Shown here one piece after another: positions 16,325 to 28,889 of a stretch of 64,000 bases of DNA. The stretch lies in assembly GCF_001280125.1 (NCBI RefSeq), contig NZ_LGEG01000193.1, positions 59,655 to 123,654 on the forward strand. The letters are read 5' to 3'. The notes below the pieces were generated by a model. That model ran no database searches. It saw only the letters and a program-made list of their open reading frames with translations, and was not told the DNA's origin. Made by a program: the position numbers and the translations under genes. The DNA is from Streptomyces sp. NRRL F-6492. Its GTDB lineage: Bacteria > Actinomycetota > Actinomycetes > Streptomycetales > Streptomycetaceae. How positions within the stretch are numbered: position 1 is the first letter of the stretch; each line of letters opens with the position of its first letter.

Positions 16325-17506
16325 TCAGGCGTCGAGGATTCCCGGCAGCGCCTCCACGAGCCCGTCGATCTGCTCCTCCGTCACCGTCAGCGCGGGAGCG
16401 AGCCGTACGGTGGCCGGGCCCGCCGCGTTGACCAGGAAGCCGGCGTCCTGGGCCGCCCGCTGGACCGGGGCGGCCCGCGGCTCGGTGAGCACCACGCCCA
16501 GGAGGAGGCCGGTGCCCCGCACCCCGGCGACGCCGGGGTGCTTCAACTCCTCGATACCCCGGCGCAGCCGCTCGCCCGACCGCACGGTCCGGGCGAGCAG
16601 CCCCTCGGCCTCGACGGTCCGCAGGACGGCGAGCCCGGCCGCGCACGCGACCGGGTTGCCGCCGAACGTGGAGCCGTGCTGACCGGGCCCGAGGAGTCCG
16701 GCCGCCGGGCCGAAGGCCACCGCGGCACCGATCGGGAGCCCGCCGCCCAGGCCCTTGGCGAGGGTGACCACGTCGGGGTCCACGTCCCGGTCCGCCTGGT
16801 GGGCGAACCAGTGGCCGGTCCGGCCGATGCCGGTCTGCACCTCGTCCAGGACGAGCAGCGTGCCGGTCGCCCGGGTGATCTCCCGCGCGGCCCGCAGATA
16901 TCCGTCGGGCGCGGGGACGACCCCGGCCTCGCCCTGGACCGGTTCGAGGAAGACCGCCGCGGTCTCCTCGGTGACGGCCGCGCGCAGCGCCTCGACGTCC
17001 CCGAACGGGACGTGGGTGACCTCCCCGGGCAGCGGCAGGAAGGGCTCGCGCTTCGCAGGCTGGCCGGTGAGCGCCAGGGCCCCCATGGTGCGCCCGTGGA
17101 AGCCGCCCTCGGCGGCGACCACGTGCGGGCGGCCCGTCCGGCGGGCGATCTTGAAGGCCGCTTCGAGCGCCTCCGCGCCCGAGTTCGCGAAGAAGACCCC
17201 GCCCCGCCGGCCGAAGAGCCGGAGCAGCTCCTCGGCCAGGGCGACGGGCGGCTCGGCGACGAACAGGTTCGACACGTGGCCGAGCCGGGAGACCTGCTCC
17301 CGGACGGCCTCGACGACGGCCGGGTGGCCGTGGCCCAGGGTGTTGACCGCGATCCCGCCGGTGAAGTCGGTGTACGTACGGCCCGACTCGTCCTCGACGG
17401 TGCTGCCCTCGCCCCGGACCAGGGCCAGCGGGGGAGTGCCGTACGTGTCCATCATGACCGCGCGCCAGCGGTCCGTGAGGGTCCTCGTGCTGTCGGCGGC
17501 GGTCAC
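16325..17506 (-). CDS. argD: Acetylornithine aminotransferase
   Basis: 393-residue class III aminotransferase converting N-acetylglutamate semialdehyde to N-acetylornithine in arginine synthesis. Seen: [44 protein letters not shown] and [15 protein letters not shown] with the PLP lysine. GTG at 17506 overlaps the argB stop by four bases. Length is normal. Last gene of argC-argJ-argB-argD; in many streptomycetes argR follows, but here a strong terminator does. Confidence 0.95.
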   Translation of the reverse strand: MTAADSTRTLTDRWRAVMMDTYGTPPLALVRGEGSTVEDESGRTYTDFTGGIAVNTLGHGHPAVVEAVREQVSRLGHVSNLFVAEPPVALAEELLRLFGRRGGVFFANSGAEALEAAFKIARRTGRPHVVAAEGGFHGRTMGALALTGQPAKREPFLPLPGEVTHVPFGDVEALRAAVTEETAAVFLEPVQGEAGVVPAPDGYLRAAREITRATGTLLVLDEVQTGIGRTGHWFAHQADRDVDPDVVTLAKGLGGGLPIGAAVAFGPAAGLLGPGQHGSTFGGNPVACAAGLAVLRTVEAEGLLARTVRSGERLRRGIEELKHPGVAGVRGTGLLLGVVLTEPRAAPVQRAAQDAGFLVNAAGPATVRLAPALTVTEEQIDGLVEALPGILDA

Positions 17507-18545
17507 GCGTCGTCCTCCTCGGACGGGGAAGCGGGTACGGGGGCGGGGGCGGTCTCCCGCTCGGGGTCCGGGACCACGGTGGTGCCCGGCCCGTCGGCGG
17601 CGAAGACGCCGCCGAGGAGCGCGTGCGGCACCCGGCCGTCGACGACCCGGGCCGCGCGGACGCCCGCGCGGACCGCCCGCAGGCAGCCCTCCATCTTCGG
17701 GAGCATGCCGCTCGCCAGGTCCGGGAGCAGCGCGTCCAGTTCGCCGGCCGTCAGCCGGCCGATGATCTCGGTGCTGCGGGGCCAGTCCGCGTAGAGGCCC
17801 TCGACGTCGGTCAGGACCACGAGCCGGTCCGCGCCGAGGGCCACGGCGAGCGCGGAAGCCGCCAGGTCGGCGTTGACGTTGTAGACCTCCCCGTCCTCGC
17901 CCCGGGCGACGGGCGAGACGACGGGGATGCGGCCCGCCTCCAGGAGGGCGCGCACGGCGGCGGTCTCCACGGCCACGACCTCGCCGACGAGGCCGATGTC
18001 CACGGGTTCGCCGTCCACCCACGCGGGGCGCCGCACGGCGGTCATGGTGTGCGCGTCCTCGCCCGACAGGCCCACGGCGAAGGGGCCGTGGGCGTTGAGG
18101 GCGCCGACCAGCTCCCGCTGCACCTGGCCGGTCAGCACCATGCGGACCACGTCCATGGTCTCGGGAGTGGTCACCCGCAGGCCCGCCTCGAAGCGGACCT
18201 CCAGGTCGAGGCGGTCGAGCATGGCGCTGATCTGCGGTCCGCCGCCGTGCACGACGACCGGCCGCAGGCCCGCGTGCCACAGCTCCACGACGTCCTGCGC
18301 GAAGGTCCGGTGGAGCGCGGGGTCCACCATGGCGTTGCCGCCGAACTTGACGACCACCGTCCGGCCCCGGAGCTCCTCGGCCCAGGGCAGGTCGGCGGCG
18401 GCGGTGACCGTGTCGGCTGCCGTGGCGGCCGTGGCGGCCGTGGTGACCGTGCCGGCTGCCGTGGCGGCCGTGGTGGCCTTTCCGGCGGATGCCTGGTCCG
18501 GCCGCGCGTGGGGAAGCGTTCCCGTCCGTGTCGTCCCGGGCCCGC

Positions 18546-18549
<4 letters not shown>
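17503..18549 (-). CDS. argB: Acetylglutamate kinase
   Basis: 348-residue amino-acid kinase phosphorylating N-acetylglutamate. Seen: [21 protein letters not shown] and [12 protein letters not shown]. It is about 40 residues longer than usual at the N-terminus because of an Ala/Thr-rich insert (roughly residues 25-55) encoded by repeats of the type GTGGCGGCC at about 18415-18475. ATG at 18549 overlaps the argJ stop. A downstream start would remove the repeat, but no strong ribosome-binding site is visible there. The insert is probably a disordered tail. Confidence 0.93.
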
Positions 18550-21042
<2,493 letters not shown>

Positions 21043-21061
21043 TTAGCTGAGCCTAACCTAA
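21043..21061. promoter_or_regulatory. Iron box upstream of the SpoIIE-type phosphatase
   Basis: TTAGCTGAGCCTAACCTAA matches the DmdR1/IdeR consensus at 17 of 19 positions. It is 90 bp upstream of the phosphatase ATG and about 350 bp from argC, so the phosphatase is the likelier target. Confidence 0.7.
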
Positions 21062-21150
21062 GTTGAGCTTCCATGGGGCTCGCCCCGCGCGGTCCACCGG
21101 CGGGCCGGTCCCGTCGAGCGCCCCGGACGGGCCCGTCGTAGGGTCCGGAT

Positions 21151-23448
21151 ATGGGAGAGCCCGCGGGCGCGGACGCCGAGGACGTCTTCGGCGCGGGACG
21201 GTTGGACGCCGTCCTCGTCGACGTCATGCGCGACACCGGAGCCTCGGTCGGCCTCGTGTACCTCCGGGTGCCGGGGGAGGACATGCTGCGCCTGGCGCTG
21301 GTCTCGGGCGTCTCCCGGGAGATCGCGGCCCCCTGGGTCCGCATTCCGGACGACGCGCCGATCCCGGTGGTCGACGCCATGCGCGACCGCGAACTCGTGT
21401 GGCTGGGGGGCCAGGAGGAGATCGCCCGCCGCTATCCGCGCCTGGGCATCGTGCTGCCGTACGACTTCCTCCTCGTCGCCGCCCCGATCGCCGACGACAC
21501 CGCCGTGCGGGGCGGAATCGTCCTGCTGTGGCCTGTCTGGCACCCGCCCCACCTCGACGACCGCGAGCGCGCGGCGCTCGACGGCTGCGGCCGCCGGGCG
21601 GCCCGGCTGCTGCGCCGGGCGGCCGAACGGGAACCGGCGTCCTACCCCTCCGAACCGCGCGTCGTGCATCCGGCCCGCCCTCCGGAGGCCGACCCCGTCC
21701 TGGCCCGGTCCGCCCTCCACTTCGCCGAACGGCTGCCGGTCGGCTGCTGCGCCCTGGACCTCGACGGACGCCTCACCTTCCTCAACACCGCCGCCGCGGA
21801 GCTGGTCCAGGCGGGCGCGGCGGCGCTGCTCGGCAGACGCCCGTGGGAGGTGCTGCTCTGGCTGAACGACCCCGTGTTCGAGGACTGCTACCGCGCGGCG
21901 GTGATCACCCGCCGACCGGTGTCGTTCACCGTCATGCGGCGGCCCGCGACGTGGCTGCTGTTCGAGCTGTACCCGGACGCGACCGGCGTCAGCGTCCACA
22001 TCACCCGGGTGGCGGGGCCCGCCGCGACCGGCGAGGGGGAGGGGGAGGGGGAGGGGACCGGAAGGGAACCCGGGGCGGGCGCGGCGGCCCCGCCCGGCGC
22101 CCACGCCCCGCCCGGGGTCTCCGGGACGTCCGGCGTCTCCGCCCCGTCCGGCGCCCCGGGGGCATCCATGATCCCGGGGACGTCCGCGACCTCCGCGACC
22201 TCCAGGAGTCCGGCCCCGCCTCCCCGGTACGCCGAGCCGGTGGGTGCCGGGGCCGTGTACCACCTCATGCACATGGCGGCGACCCTGGCGGAGGCGGTCG
22301 GCGTCCACGACGTCGTCGAGCTCGTCGCCGACCAGATCGTGCCCGCCTTCGGCCCTCAGGGCCTCGTCCTGATGAGCGCGGACGAGGGGCGGCTGCGCAT
22401 CATCGGCCACCGCGGCTACAGCCAGGAGTTCGTGGACCGGTACGACGGCACGCCCGTGACGGCGGAGGTCGCCGACGCCCAGGTCCTCGCCACCGGCGTC
22501 CCCGTCTTCTTCACCAGCCCCGAGGACCTGTACCGCGCCCACCCCCGCGCCCCGCGCTACCGGGACCGCTCGGCCTGGGCGTTCCTGCCGCTGATCGCCT
22601 CCGGCCGTCCGGTGGGCTCCCTGATCCTCTCGTACGCCCTGCCGCGCCCCTTCCCGGCGGCCGAGCGGGCCCTGCTCACCTCCCTGGCGGGCCTCATCGC
22701 CCAGGCCCTCGCCCGGGCCCGTCTCTACGACGCCAAGCACTCCCTCGCGCGCAGCCTCCAGACCAGCCTGCTCCCGCACCGCCTGGTCCCGCTGCCGGGG
22801 GTCGAGGTCGCCGCCCGCTATCTGCCGGCGGGTCATGGCATGGACGTCGGCGGCGACTTCTACGACCTCGTCCGCGCCGCGCCCGACACCGTCATCGCCG
22901 TCATCGGCGACGTCCAGGGCCACGACCCGAACGCCGCCGCCCTCATGGGGCAGGTGCGCACCGCCGTCCACGCGCACGCGACGGCCGGGGCGTCCCCCGG
23001 TGACGTCCTCGCCCGGACGAACAGGCTCCTGAACGACCTGGAACCGGACCGCTTCACCAGCTGCCTGATCGTCGAACTCGACCTGGCCCGGCACCGCCTC
23101 CGGCTCGCCACGGCGGGCCATCCGCCGCCGCTCCTGCGCGCGCCCGACGGCCGGACCCGCCTCCTGGAGGCGCCGCCGGGCCTCCTCCTCGGGATCGCCC
23201 CGGACGTCGAGTACGCCACCACGGAGGTGGCCTGGGAGCCCGGTTCCGTCCTCGCCCTCTACACCGACGGGCTCGTCGAGGAGCCCGGCGTCGACATCGG
23301 CACGGCCACCGCGGAGCTGTCCGGCCGCCTCGGGCGGTCCCGGCCGGGGGACCTGGACGCCCTCGCGGACGCCCTGATCCGGCGCGTCAAGAGTCCCGCG
23401 CACCGCACCGACGACGTCGCCCTCCTGCTCGTCCGCCGCGAGCCCTGA
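21151..23448 (+). CDS. SpoIIE/PP2C-type serine phosphatase with GAF and PAS domains
   Basis: 765-residue signalling protein. Order: N-terminal GAF-like domain (about 15-155), PAS-like domain (about 190-290), disordered Gly/Ser/Pro/Glu linker (about 295-375, including a GEGEGEGEG run), second GAF (about 380-535), and a C-terminal PP2C-type phosphatase (about 550-765). Metal-site motifs MDVGGDFYDL, VIGDVQGHD and LYTDGLVEEPG are present. Such proteins dephosphorylate anti-anti-sigma factors in response to signals. ATG at 21151 sits 6 nt after TAGGGT, so transcription may be leaderless. The iron box 90 bp upstream suggests iron control, unusual for this family. No anti-sigma partner is adjacent. 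Confidence 0.88.
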   Translation: MGEPAGADAEDVFGAGRLDAVLVDVMRDTGASVGLVYLRVPGEDMLRLALVSGVSREIAAPWVRIPDDAPIPVVDAMRDRELVWLGGQEEIARRYPRLGIVLPYDFLLVAAPIADDTAVRGGIVLLWPVWHPPHLDDRERAALDGCGRRAARLLRRAAEREPASYPSEPRVVHPARPPEADPVLARSALHFAERLPVGCCALDLDGRLTFLNTAAAELVQAGAAALLGRRPWEVLLWLNDPVFEDCYRAAVITRRPVSFTVMRRPATWLLFELYPDATGVSVHITRVAGPAATGEGEGEGEGTGREPGAGAAAPPGAHAPPGVSGTSGVSAPSGAPGASMIPGTSATSATSRSPAPPPRYAEPVGAGAVYHLMHMAATLAEAVGVHDVVELVADQIVPAFGPQGLVLMSADEGRLRIIGHRGYSQEFVDRYDGTPVTAEVADAQVLATGVPVFFTSPEDLYRAHPRAPRYRDRSAWAFLPLIASGRPVGSLILSYALPRPFPAAERALLTSLAGLIAQALARARLYDAKHSLARSLQTSLLPHRLVPLPGVEVAARYLPAGHGMDVGGDFYDLVRAAPDTVIAVIGDVQGHDPNAAALMGQVRTAVHAHATAGASPGDVLARTNRLLNDLEPDRFTSCLIVELDLARHRLRLATAGHPPPLLRAPDGRTRLLEAPPGLLLGIAPDVEYATTEVAWEPGSVLALYTDGLVEEPGVDIGTATAELSGRLGRSRPGDLDALADALIRRVKSPAHRTDDVALLLVRREP

Positions 23449-23469
23449 CCTCCGCCCCCTTGCCGCACC

Positions 23470-23505
23470 TATCGAATATCGATAGCTTGTTATCGGTTTT
23501 CGATC
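23470..23505. promoter_or_regulatory. Tandem TATCGA inverted-repeat operators
   Basis: TATCGA-ATA-TCGATA (23470-23484) is a perfect 6-bp inverted repeat. A weaker copy TATCGG-TTT-TCGATC (23491-23505) follows with centres 21 bp apart, two helix turns. They sit just before the DUF2975 gene and may be bound by the XRE protein encoded two genes on. Confidence 0.6.
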
Positions 23506-23517
23506 GAAGGGGATGTC

Positions 23518-24015
23518 ATGGGGAAGTTGACGGTGCTCGCCCTGCGGGCCGTCCTGGCGGGGCTGCTCGCGGGTTCGGTCTTCGTGGAGGCGGTGATGGT
23601 GCCGCTCCTGGCCGCCGACCTGGAGGGGCTCGGGCCGGAGTACGCCCACCTCCGCACGCCGGTGCTCGTGCTCCTGGTCCTGGGCGCGCTCACGGCGCAG
23701 ACCGTGCTGGTCTGCGTGTGGCGCCTGGTGACGATGGTGCGGCGCGGCACGGTGTTCTCGCACGGGGCCTTCCGGTACGTGGACGTCGTCACCGGCGCCT
23801 TCGCGGCGGGCGCCGCCCTGGTGTTCGCGTTCGCCGTCCTCCTGGCGCCCGGCGAGGCCGCCGCCCCGGGCGTCGTGCTCCTGATCTGCGGGGCGAGCCT
23901 GGCGGTCCTGGGCGTGGCCCTGATCGTGCTCGTGCTGCGGATGCTGCTCGCCCAGGCCGTCGAGCGCGAGGCCGAGGCGAAGCGGATGCGGGCCGAGCTC
24001 GCCGAGGTGATCTGA
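23518..24015 (+). CDS. DUF2975 membrane protein
   Basis: 165-residue integral membrane protein with four hydrophobic segments (about 10-30, 48-70, 88-110 and 118-145) and a charged C-terminal tail. Fits DUF2975, proteins of unknown function usually paired with a small XRE regulator of the YozG type, as here. ATG at 23518 has GAAGGGG upstream; the stop and the next ATG share one base (TGATG), so the pair is co-translated. Regulation by its partner through the tandem inverted repeats in front is likely. Confidence 0.85.
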   Translation: MGKLTVLALRAVLAGLLAGSVFVEAVMVPLLAADLEGLGPEYAHLRTPVLVLLVLGALTAQTVLVCVWRLVTMVRRGTVFSHGAFRYVDVVTGAFAAGAALVFAFAVLLAPGEAAAPGVVLLICGASLAVLGVALIVLVLRMLLAQAVEREAEAKRMRAELAEVI

Positions 24016-24308
24016 TGCCGATCGTCGTGGACGTCGACGTGATGCTGGCCCGGCGCAAGATGTCCGCGGGCGAGCTCGCGGAGCGCGTGGGCATCACTCC
24101 GGCCAACCTCGCCGTGCTCAAGAACGGGCGCGCCAAGGCGGTGCGCTTCACCACCCTCGGCGCCCTCTGCGAGGTCCTCGACTGCCAGCCGGGCGACCTG
24201 CTGCGCTGGGAGCCGGAGACCGGGACGGCGGAGAGCGGGTCGGCGGAGGCCGGGCCGGAGGGGGCCGCGGCGGAGGACGCCGTGGCGGCGGCCGGCGAGA
24301 ACGGCTGA
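24015..24308 (+). CDS. XRE-family regulator (YozG-like)
   Basis: 97-residue protein with one helix-turn-helix (about residues 10-65): MLARRKMSAGELAERVGITP, then NLAVLKNGRAKAVRFTTLGA and the closing CEVLDCQPGDLLRW typical of YozG regulators. The last 30 residues are an Ala/Glu/Gly-rich tail. ATG overlaps the DUF2975 stop by one base. Presumed autorepressor of the pair. A perfect 15-bp terminator hairpin follows. Confidence 0.88.
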   Translation: MPIVVDVDVMLARRKMSAGELAERVGITPANLAVLKNGRAKAVRFTTLGALCEVLDCQPGDLLRWEPETGTAESGSAEAGPEGAAAEDAVAAAGENG

Positions 24309-24315
24309 CGGGCGG

Positions 24316-24353
24316 GCGCGACCGGGAGGGACGACCGCCCCTCCCGGTCGCGC
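24316..24353. terminator. Bidirectional terminator, XRE gene / MFS gene
   Basis: Perfect 15-bp stem (24316-24330 with 24339-24353) and 8-nt loop between convergent genes. Confidence 0.85.
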
Positions 24354-24376
24354 GGTGCGTGCGCCGACGGGGGTGC

Positions 24377-25636
24377 TCAGTCCGTCGGCTTCGGAGCCGT
24401 GCGGGAGAAGTGGCGGGCGGTGGGCACCAGCGCCGCGCCGGCCGGTACGAGGAAGCAGGCCGCGGCGCACACGGCGAGCACGGGAGCGACGCCGAACGCC
24501 CCCACGGCCGGGGCGATCAGGGCGAGTCCGACCGGCGCGAGGCCGTAGGAGACGAGGAAGTCCAGCGAGGAGACGCGGGCCAGCTTGTCCGGGGCCACCT
24601 CCCGCTGGGTGGCCGTGAACCAGGGCACGTTGAACAGCTCGATGCCGATCCCGGCGACGGCGTACGCGGCGACGACCACGACCGGGTGCACGGGCAGCAT
24701 CAGGCTCAGCGGCGCGAAGCCGTACGCGGCCAGGCCGGCGAAGGCCGCCCAGCCCTGGGAGCGCGGCCGCCACCGGGCGATGACCAGCGCCCCGCCGAGC
24801 GCGCCCAGGGTGTACGCCGTCATGGCCGCCGCCAGGACCCACGTCGTGCCGTAGCGGTCCCGGCTGATCAGGGGCAGCGCGACGCTGGTCGCGGAGTAGC
24901 CGAGGGCGACGACCGCGACGAGGGCGGCGAGTCCGGCCGGGAACCAGGGGTGCCGGCGCGCCTCCCGTATGCCCTCCGCGAACTCGGCGCGGAACCCCGC
25001 GCGCCGGCCGGGTTCGGCGACCGGCGCCGCGGCCGGCCCCCCGCCCGGGACGAGCGCGGCCACCAGCCACAGCAGGCCGATGCCGAGCAGCAGCGTCCGG
25101 ACGTCGAGGACGGCCGCGAGCAGCGCGGTCAGGGCGGGCCCGGCGAGGGTGGAGCTCCGCACCGCCAGGGTCATGGCCGCGTTGGCCTCCTGGCGCCGCC
25201 CGGGATCCACGGTCTCGGCGGTGAGCGCCTGGAACGCCGGTCGGCAGGCGCCCTGTCCGGCGCCCGCGAGCACGGCGGCAGCGGTCATCAGGGCGAGCGA
25301 GCGGCCGAGTCCGGCGGCGAGGAGGGGTGCGGCGGCGGCCGCCGCGAGGGCCGACCAGAGGACGACCGCGCGGCGCGCGTGCCGGTCCGCGAGGACGCCC
25401 CCGACGGCGACGGCGGCGAGGAAGCCGACGGTGCGCGCGGCGAGGACGAGTCCCAGGCCGGCGGCGCCGAGGTCGCGGTGGAGCACGGCGAGCCCCAGCA
25501 CGAAGGGCAGGGCCCAGGTCGCGAGCCCGGAGGCGGTGGTGCCCGCCCACAGGCGCAGGAAAGCGAGGTCGCGCAGGACCGAACGCGGCGGGGGAGCGGG
25601 GGACTTGGCCGCTGCGGGGGTGGGTGTGGTGGTCAC
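24377..25636 (-). CDS. MFS exporter, Zur-box controlled
   Basis: 419-residue major facilitator with about twelve membrane segments and the motif GGVLADRHARRAVV after helix 2. It resembles the siderophore-exporter branch (EntS-like) in size and layout. Start taken as GTG at 25636, with AGGAG upstream; a longer in-frame start at 25711 lies inside the Zur-like palindrome and is rejected. It is divergent from the zinc-type ABC and metallophore genes and shares one operator with them, so the natural reading is that it exports the small molecule made by the DUF364, kinase and PLP genes. That role is inference. Confidence 0.87.
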   Translation of the reverse strand: MTTTPTPAAAKSPAPPPRSVLRDLAFLRLWAGTTASGLATWALPFVLGLAVLHRDLGAAGLGLVLAARTVGFLAAVAVGGVLADRHARRAVVLWSALAAAAAAPLLAAGLGRSLALMTAAAVLAGAGQGACRPAFQALTAETVDPGRRQEANAAMTLAVRSSTLAGPALTALLAAVLDVRTLLLGIGLLWLVAALVPGGGPAAAPVAEPGRRAGFRAEFAEGIREARRHPWFPAGLAALVAVVALGYSATSVALPLISRDRYGTTWVLAAAMTAYTLGALGGALVIARWRPRSQGWAAFAGLAAYGFAPLSLMLPVHPVVVVAAYAVAGIGIELFNVPWFTATQREVAPDKLARVSSLDFLVSYGLAPVGLALIAPAVGAFGVAPVLAVCAAACFLVPAGAALVPTARHFSRTAPKPTD

Positions 25637-25692
25637 GGCGTGGAGGCTCCTCGGGGACGGGGGGACGGCTCGGAGAACCGCCCGGGGGTCGT

Positions 25693-25713
25693 TAATGGAA
25701 ATGATTTCCATTA
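25693..25713. promoter_or_regulatory. Zur-type operator between divergent MFS and ABC genes
   Basis: A 21-bp near-perfect palindrome with core TGGAAATGATTTCCA, closely matching the actinobacterial Zur site TGAAAATGATTTTCA. It lies 57 bp from the MFS GTG and 70 bp from the binding-protein ATG, so zinc-loaded Zur could repress both directions. It does not match the iron-box consensus. Confidence 0.8.
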
Positions 25714-25782
25714 CAGTACCCTTCGAACGCGGCACTCCTGCCCGGTGCACGACCACGCCCGCCCTTCCAGACCGGAGATCCC

Positions 25783-26820
25783 ATGCGCCACCCCGCCCGC
25801 CTCGGCATCGCCCTCACCCTCGTCCTCGCCACCGCCGGCTGCTCCTCGGCGGCCGTCGACGGCCCGGGGAAGGGCGCCGCCCCCTCCGGCCGGGCCTCCG
25901 CCGCCGGGACGGTCTCCGTGACCAGTTGCGGCCGCCCGATCACCCTCGCCGGGCCTCCGAGCCGGGCCGTCGCCCTCGACCAGACCTCGACCGAGACCCT
26001 GCTCGAACTCGGCCTCCAGGACCGGATGGCGGGCACGGCCAACCTCAAGACGAAGATCCCCGCGCGGTACGGGGCCGCCTACGCCCAGGTGCCCGTCATC
26101 GCCCCGAAGATCGCCACCGGCGAGCAACTGCGCGCCGCCACACCGGACTTCGTCGTCGCCGGTTCCGCGGACCTCTACACCGGGGACCGGGCCGGCACCC
26201 GCGAGGAACTGGACGCCCTCAAGGTGCCCACCTTCGTCAGCGCCGTCGACTGCCCGGACCGGAACCCGGCCGGCCGGACCCCCTTCGAACTGCTCTTCTC
26301 CGACTACGAGACCCTGGGCCGGGTCTTCGGCGTCGAGGAACGGGCCGCCCGGCTCGCCGCCGACCAGCGCGCCGCCGTGGCCCGCGCCGCCGGAACCGGG
26401 GCGAAGGCGCCCCGGGCCGAGGACCGGCCCACCGTGGTCTACCTCTACTCCGTCTTCAACGGCATGCCGTACGTGGCGGGCGGGAGCGGTCTGCCCAGCG
26501 AGATGAGCCGGATCGTCGGCGCGAAGAACGCCTTCGACGACGTCGCCGAGGACTGGCCGGAGGTCTCCTGGGAGGAAGTCGCCGAGCGCGACCCGGACTT
26601 CATCGTGATCGGCGACCTCTCCGAGCGCGGCCGCCCCGGTGACGGCGCCGCCGAGAAGCGCGCCACGATGACCCGGCACCCGGTGATCTCCCGCCTCCCC
26701 GCCGTCCGCGACGGCAGGATCATCGAGGTGCCGGGCATCGAACTGGACCCCTCGGTGCGCTCCGTGCACGCCCTCGGTCTCCTCGCGGACGGCATGAGGA
26801 AGCTCGGCCGTGCCCGCTGA
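25783..26820 (+). CDS. Metal-chelate ABC substrate-binding lipoprotein
   Basis: 345 residues. A lipoprotein signal (hydrophobic ALTLVLATAGC with the lipobox cysteine near residue 20) anchors it outside the membrane. The mature part is a FecB/BtuF-type binding protein: PSRAVALDQTSTETLLELGL, GEQLRAATPDFVVAG, then the second lobe DPDFIVIGDLSERG and RDGRIIEVPGIELDP. It should capture a metal chelate for the permease and ATPase that follow. The permease GTG lies 11 bp inside its end. The Zur-like site upstream points to a zinc chelate or related compound; direct ligand evidence is lacking. Confidence 0.9.
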   Translation: MRHPARLGIALTLVLATAGCSSAAVDGPGKGAAPSGRASAAGTVSVTSCGRPITLAGPPSRAVALDQTSTETLLELGLQDRMAGTANLKTKIPARYGAAYAQVPVIAPKIATGEQLRAATPDFVVAGSADLYTGDRAGTREELDALKVPTFVSAVDCPDRNPAGRTPFELLFSDYETLGRVFGVEERAARLAADQRAAVARAAGTGAKAPRAEDRPTVVYLYSVFNGMPYVAGGSGLPSEMSRIVGAKNAFDDVAEDWPEVSWEEVAERDPDFIVIGDLSERGRPGDGAAEKRATMTRHPVISRLPAVRDGRIIEVPGIELDPSVRSVHALGLLADGMRKLGRAR

Positions 26821-28017
26821 CCCGACGACCCTGAAGGCCCCGCCGGACCCCGCGCCTCCGACGGTCTCCCCGCCCCCCGCGGACCTGCTGCTCCCGGCCG
26901 CCAGATCCTGGAAGGCGGCCGGGGAACGGACGGCGGCCGGCGGACGGACGGCGGCCGGGGAACGGGCCACGGGCGGGGAACGGGCGGCGGCCGGGACTCC
27001 CGCGTCCCTCCCGCCCGCCCGGGTCCTCCTCCTCTTCCTGCTCGCCGCGGCCGTCCTCGCCGGCTCGGTCGCGGCGGGCGTCCGCATCGGCACCGCCGAC
27101 GTCGGGTGGGCCGGCCCCGGCCGCGCCCTCGGCGCCCGACTCGGCCTGGACGTCGAGCCGTTGCCCCCGCTGATCGACTCCCTCGTCTGGGACCTGCGGC
27201 TGCCGCGCGTCCTGATGGCCGCCCTCGTCGGCGCCTCCCTCGCCGTCTGCGGCACCGTCCTCCAGGCCGTCACCCGCAACGCGCTCGCCGACCCCTATCT
27301 GCTCGGCGTCTCCTCGGGCGCCTCGACCGGGGCCGTCGTCGTGATCGTCCTCGGCGTGGGCGCGGGCACCCTCGGGACCACCGGCGGCGCGCTCGCCGGA
27401 GCGCTGCTCTCCTTCGGGCTGCTCCTGCTCCTGCTGCGGCGCACCGGACTCGACTCGGTCCGCATCGTCCTGACCGGCGTCGTCGTCGGCCAGCTCTTCA
27501 CGGCGCTGACCTCGCTCGTCCTGATGGCCTCGGCGGACGCGGACACCACCCGGGCCGTCACCCACTGGCTGCTCGGCTCGATGGCGCCCGCCCGCTGGGA
27601 CACCGTCGCGGTCTGCGCCGTCGTCACCCCCCTGGGCCTGGCGGCCGCGTGGCTCCGCGCCGACGCCCTCGACGGCCTCGCGTTCGGCGCGGACACCGCC
27701 GCCTCCCTCGGCATCGGCGTACGGCACACCCGGCTGCTGCTGCTCGTCGTCACGGCCGTCCTGACCGCCGTGGCCGTGGCCACCGTCGGCGCCATCGGCT
27801 TCGTCGGCCTGATCGTCCCCCACGGGGTGCGGTTCCTCGTCGGCCCCACGCACCGGGTGCTCCTGCCGTACGCGGCCCTCGCCGGCGCGGTGTTCCTGGT
27901 GTGGACCGACGCGCTCGCCCGGATCGCCTTCGCCCCCCGCGAGGTCCCGGTCGGCGTCATCACCGCCCTGCTCGGCGTGCCGCTCTTCCTCCTCGTCCTG
28001 CGCAGGCGGGGTGAGCT

Positions 28018-28021
<4 letters not shown>
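26810..28021 (+). CDS. Metal-chelate ABC permease, FecCD family
   Basis: 403-residue FecCD-family permease with about ten membrane segments and the hallmark TVLQAVTRNALADPYLLGVS. GTG at 26810 overlaps the binding-protein gene by 11 bp. The first 60 residues are a low-complexity tail with repeats of the type AAGERT, encoded by a GC-rich repeat at about 26915-26995; the core starts near residue 65. As the only permease gene here it should form a homodimer. Its end overlaps the ATPase GTG by four bases. Confidence 0.92.
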
Positions 28022-28803
<782 letters not shown>

Positions 28804-28809
<6 letters not shown>

Positions 28810-28867
28810 GAAGCCCCTCCCGTAAGAAGCCCACCCCGCAAGAAATCCACCCCGCAAGAAATCCACC
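28804..28867 (+). repeat. Four tandem 16-bp repeats
   Basis: Units CCGTAAGAAGCCCCTC, CCGTAAGAAGCCCACC and two identical CCGCAAGAAATCCACC run head to tail from the ATPase stop to 22 bp before the DUF364 ATG. It is a minisatellite in the operon spacer; copy number may vary between strains. Confidence 0.9.
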
Positions 28868-28889
28868 CCTCTTCCCACGAAGGAAACCC

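Noticed and set aside
25693..25713. Iron box for the second ABC uptake operon
   Set aside because: It lacks the TTAGG...CCTAA arms; the TGGAAATGATTTCCA core is the Zur pattern.
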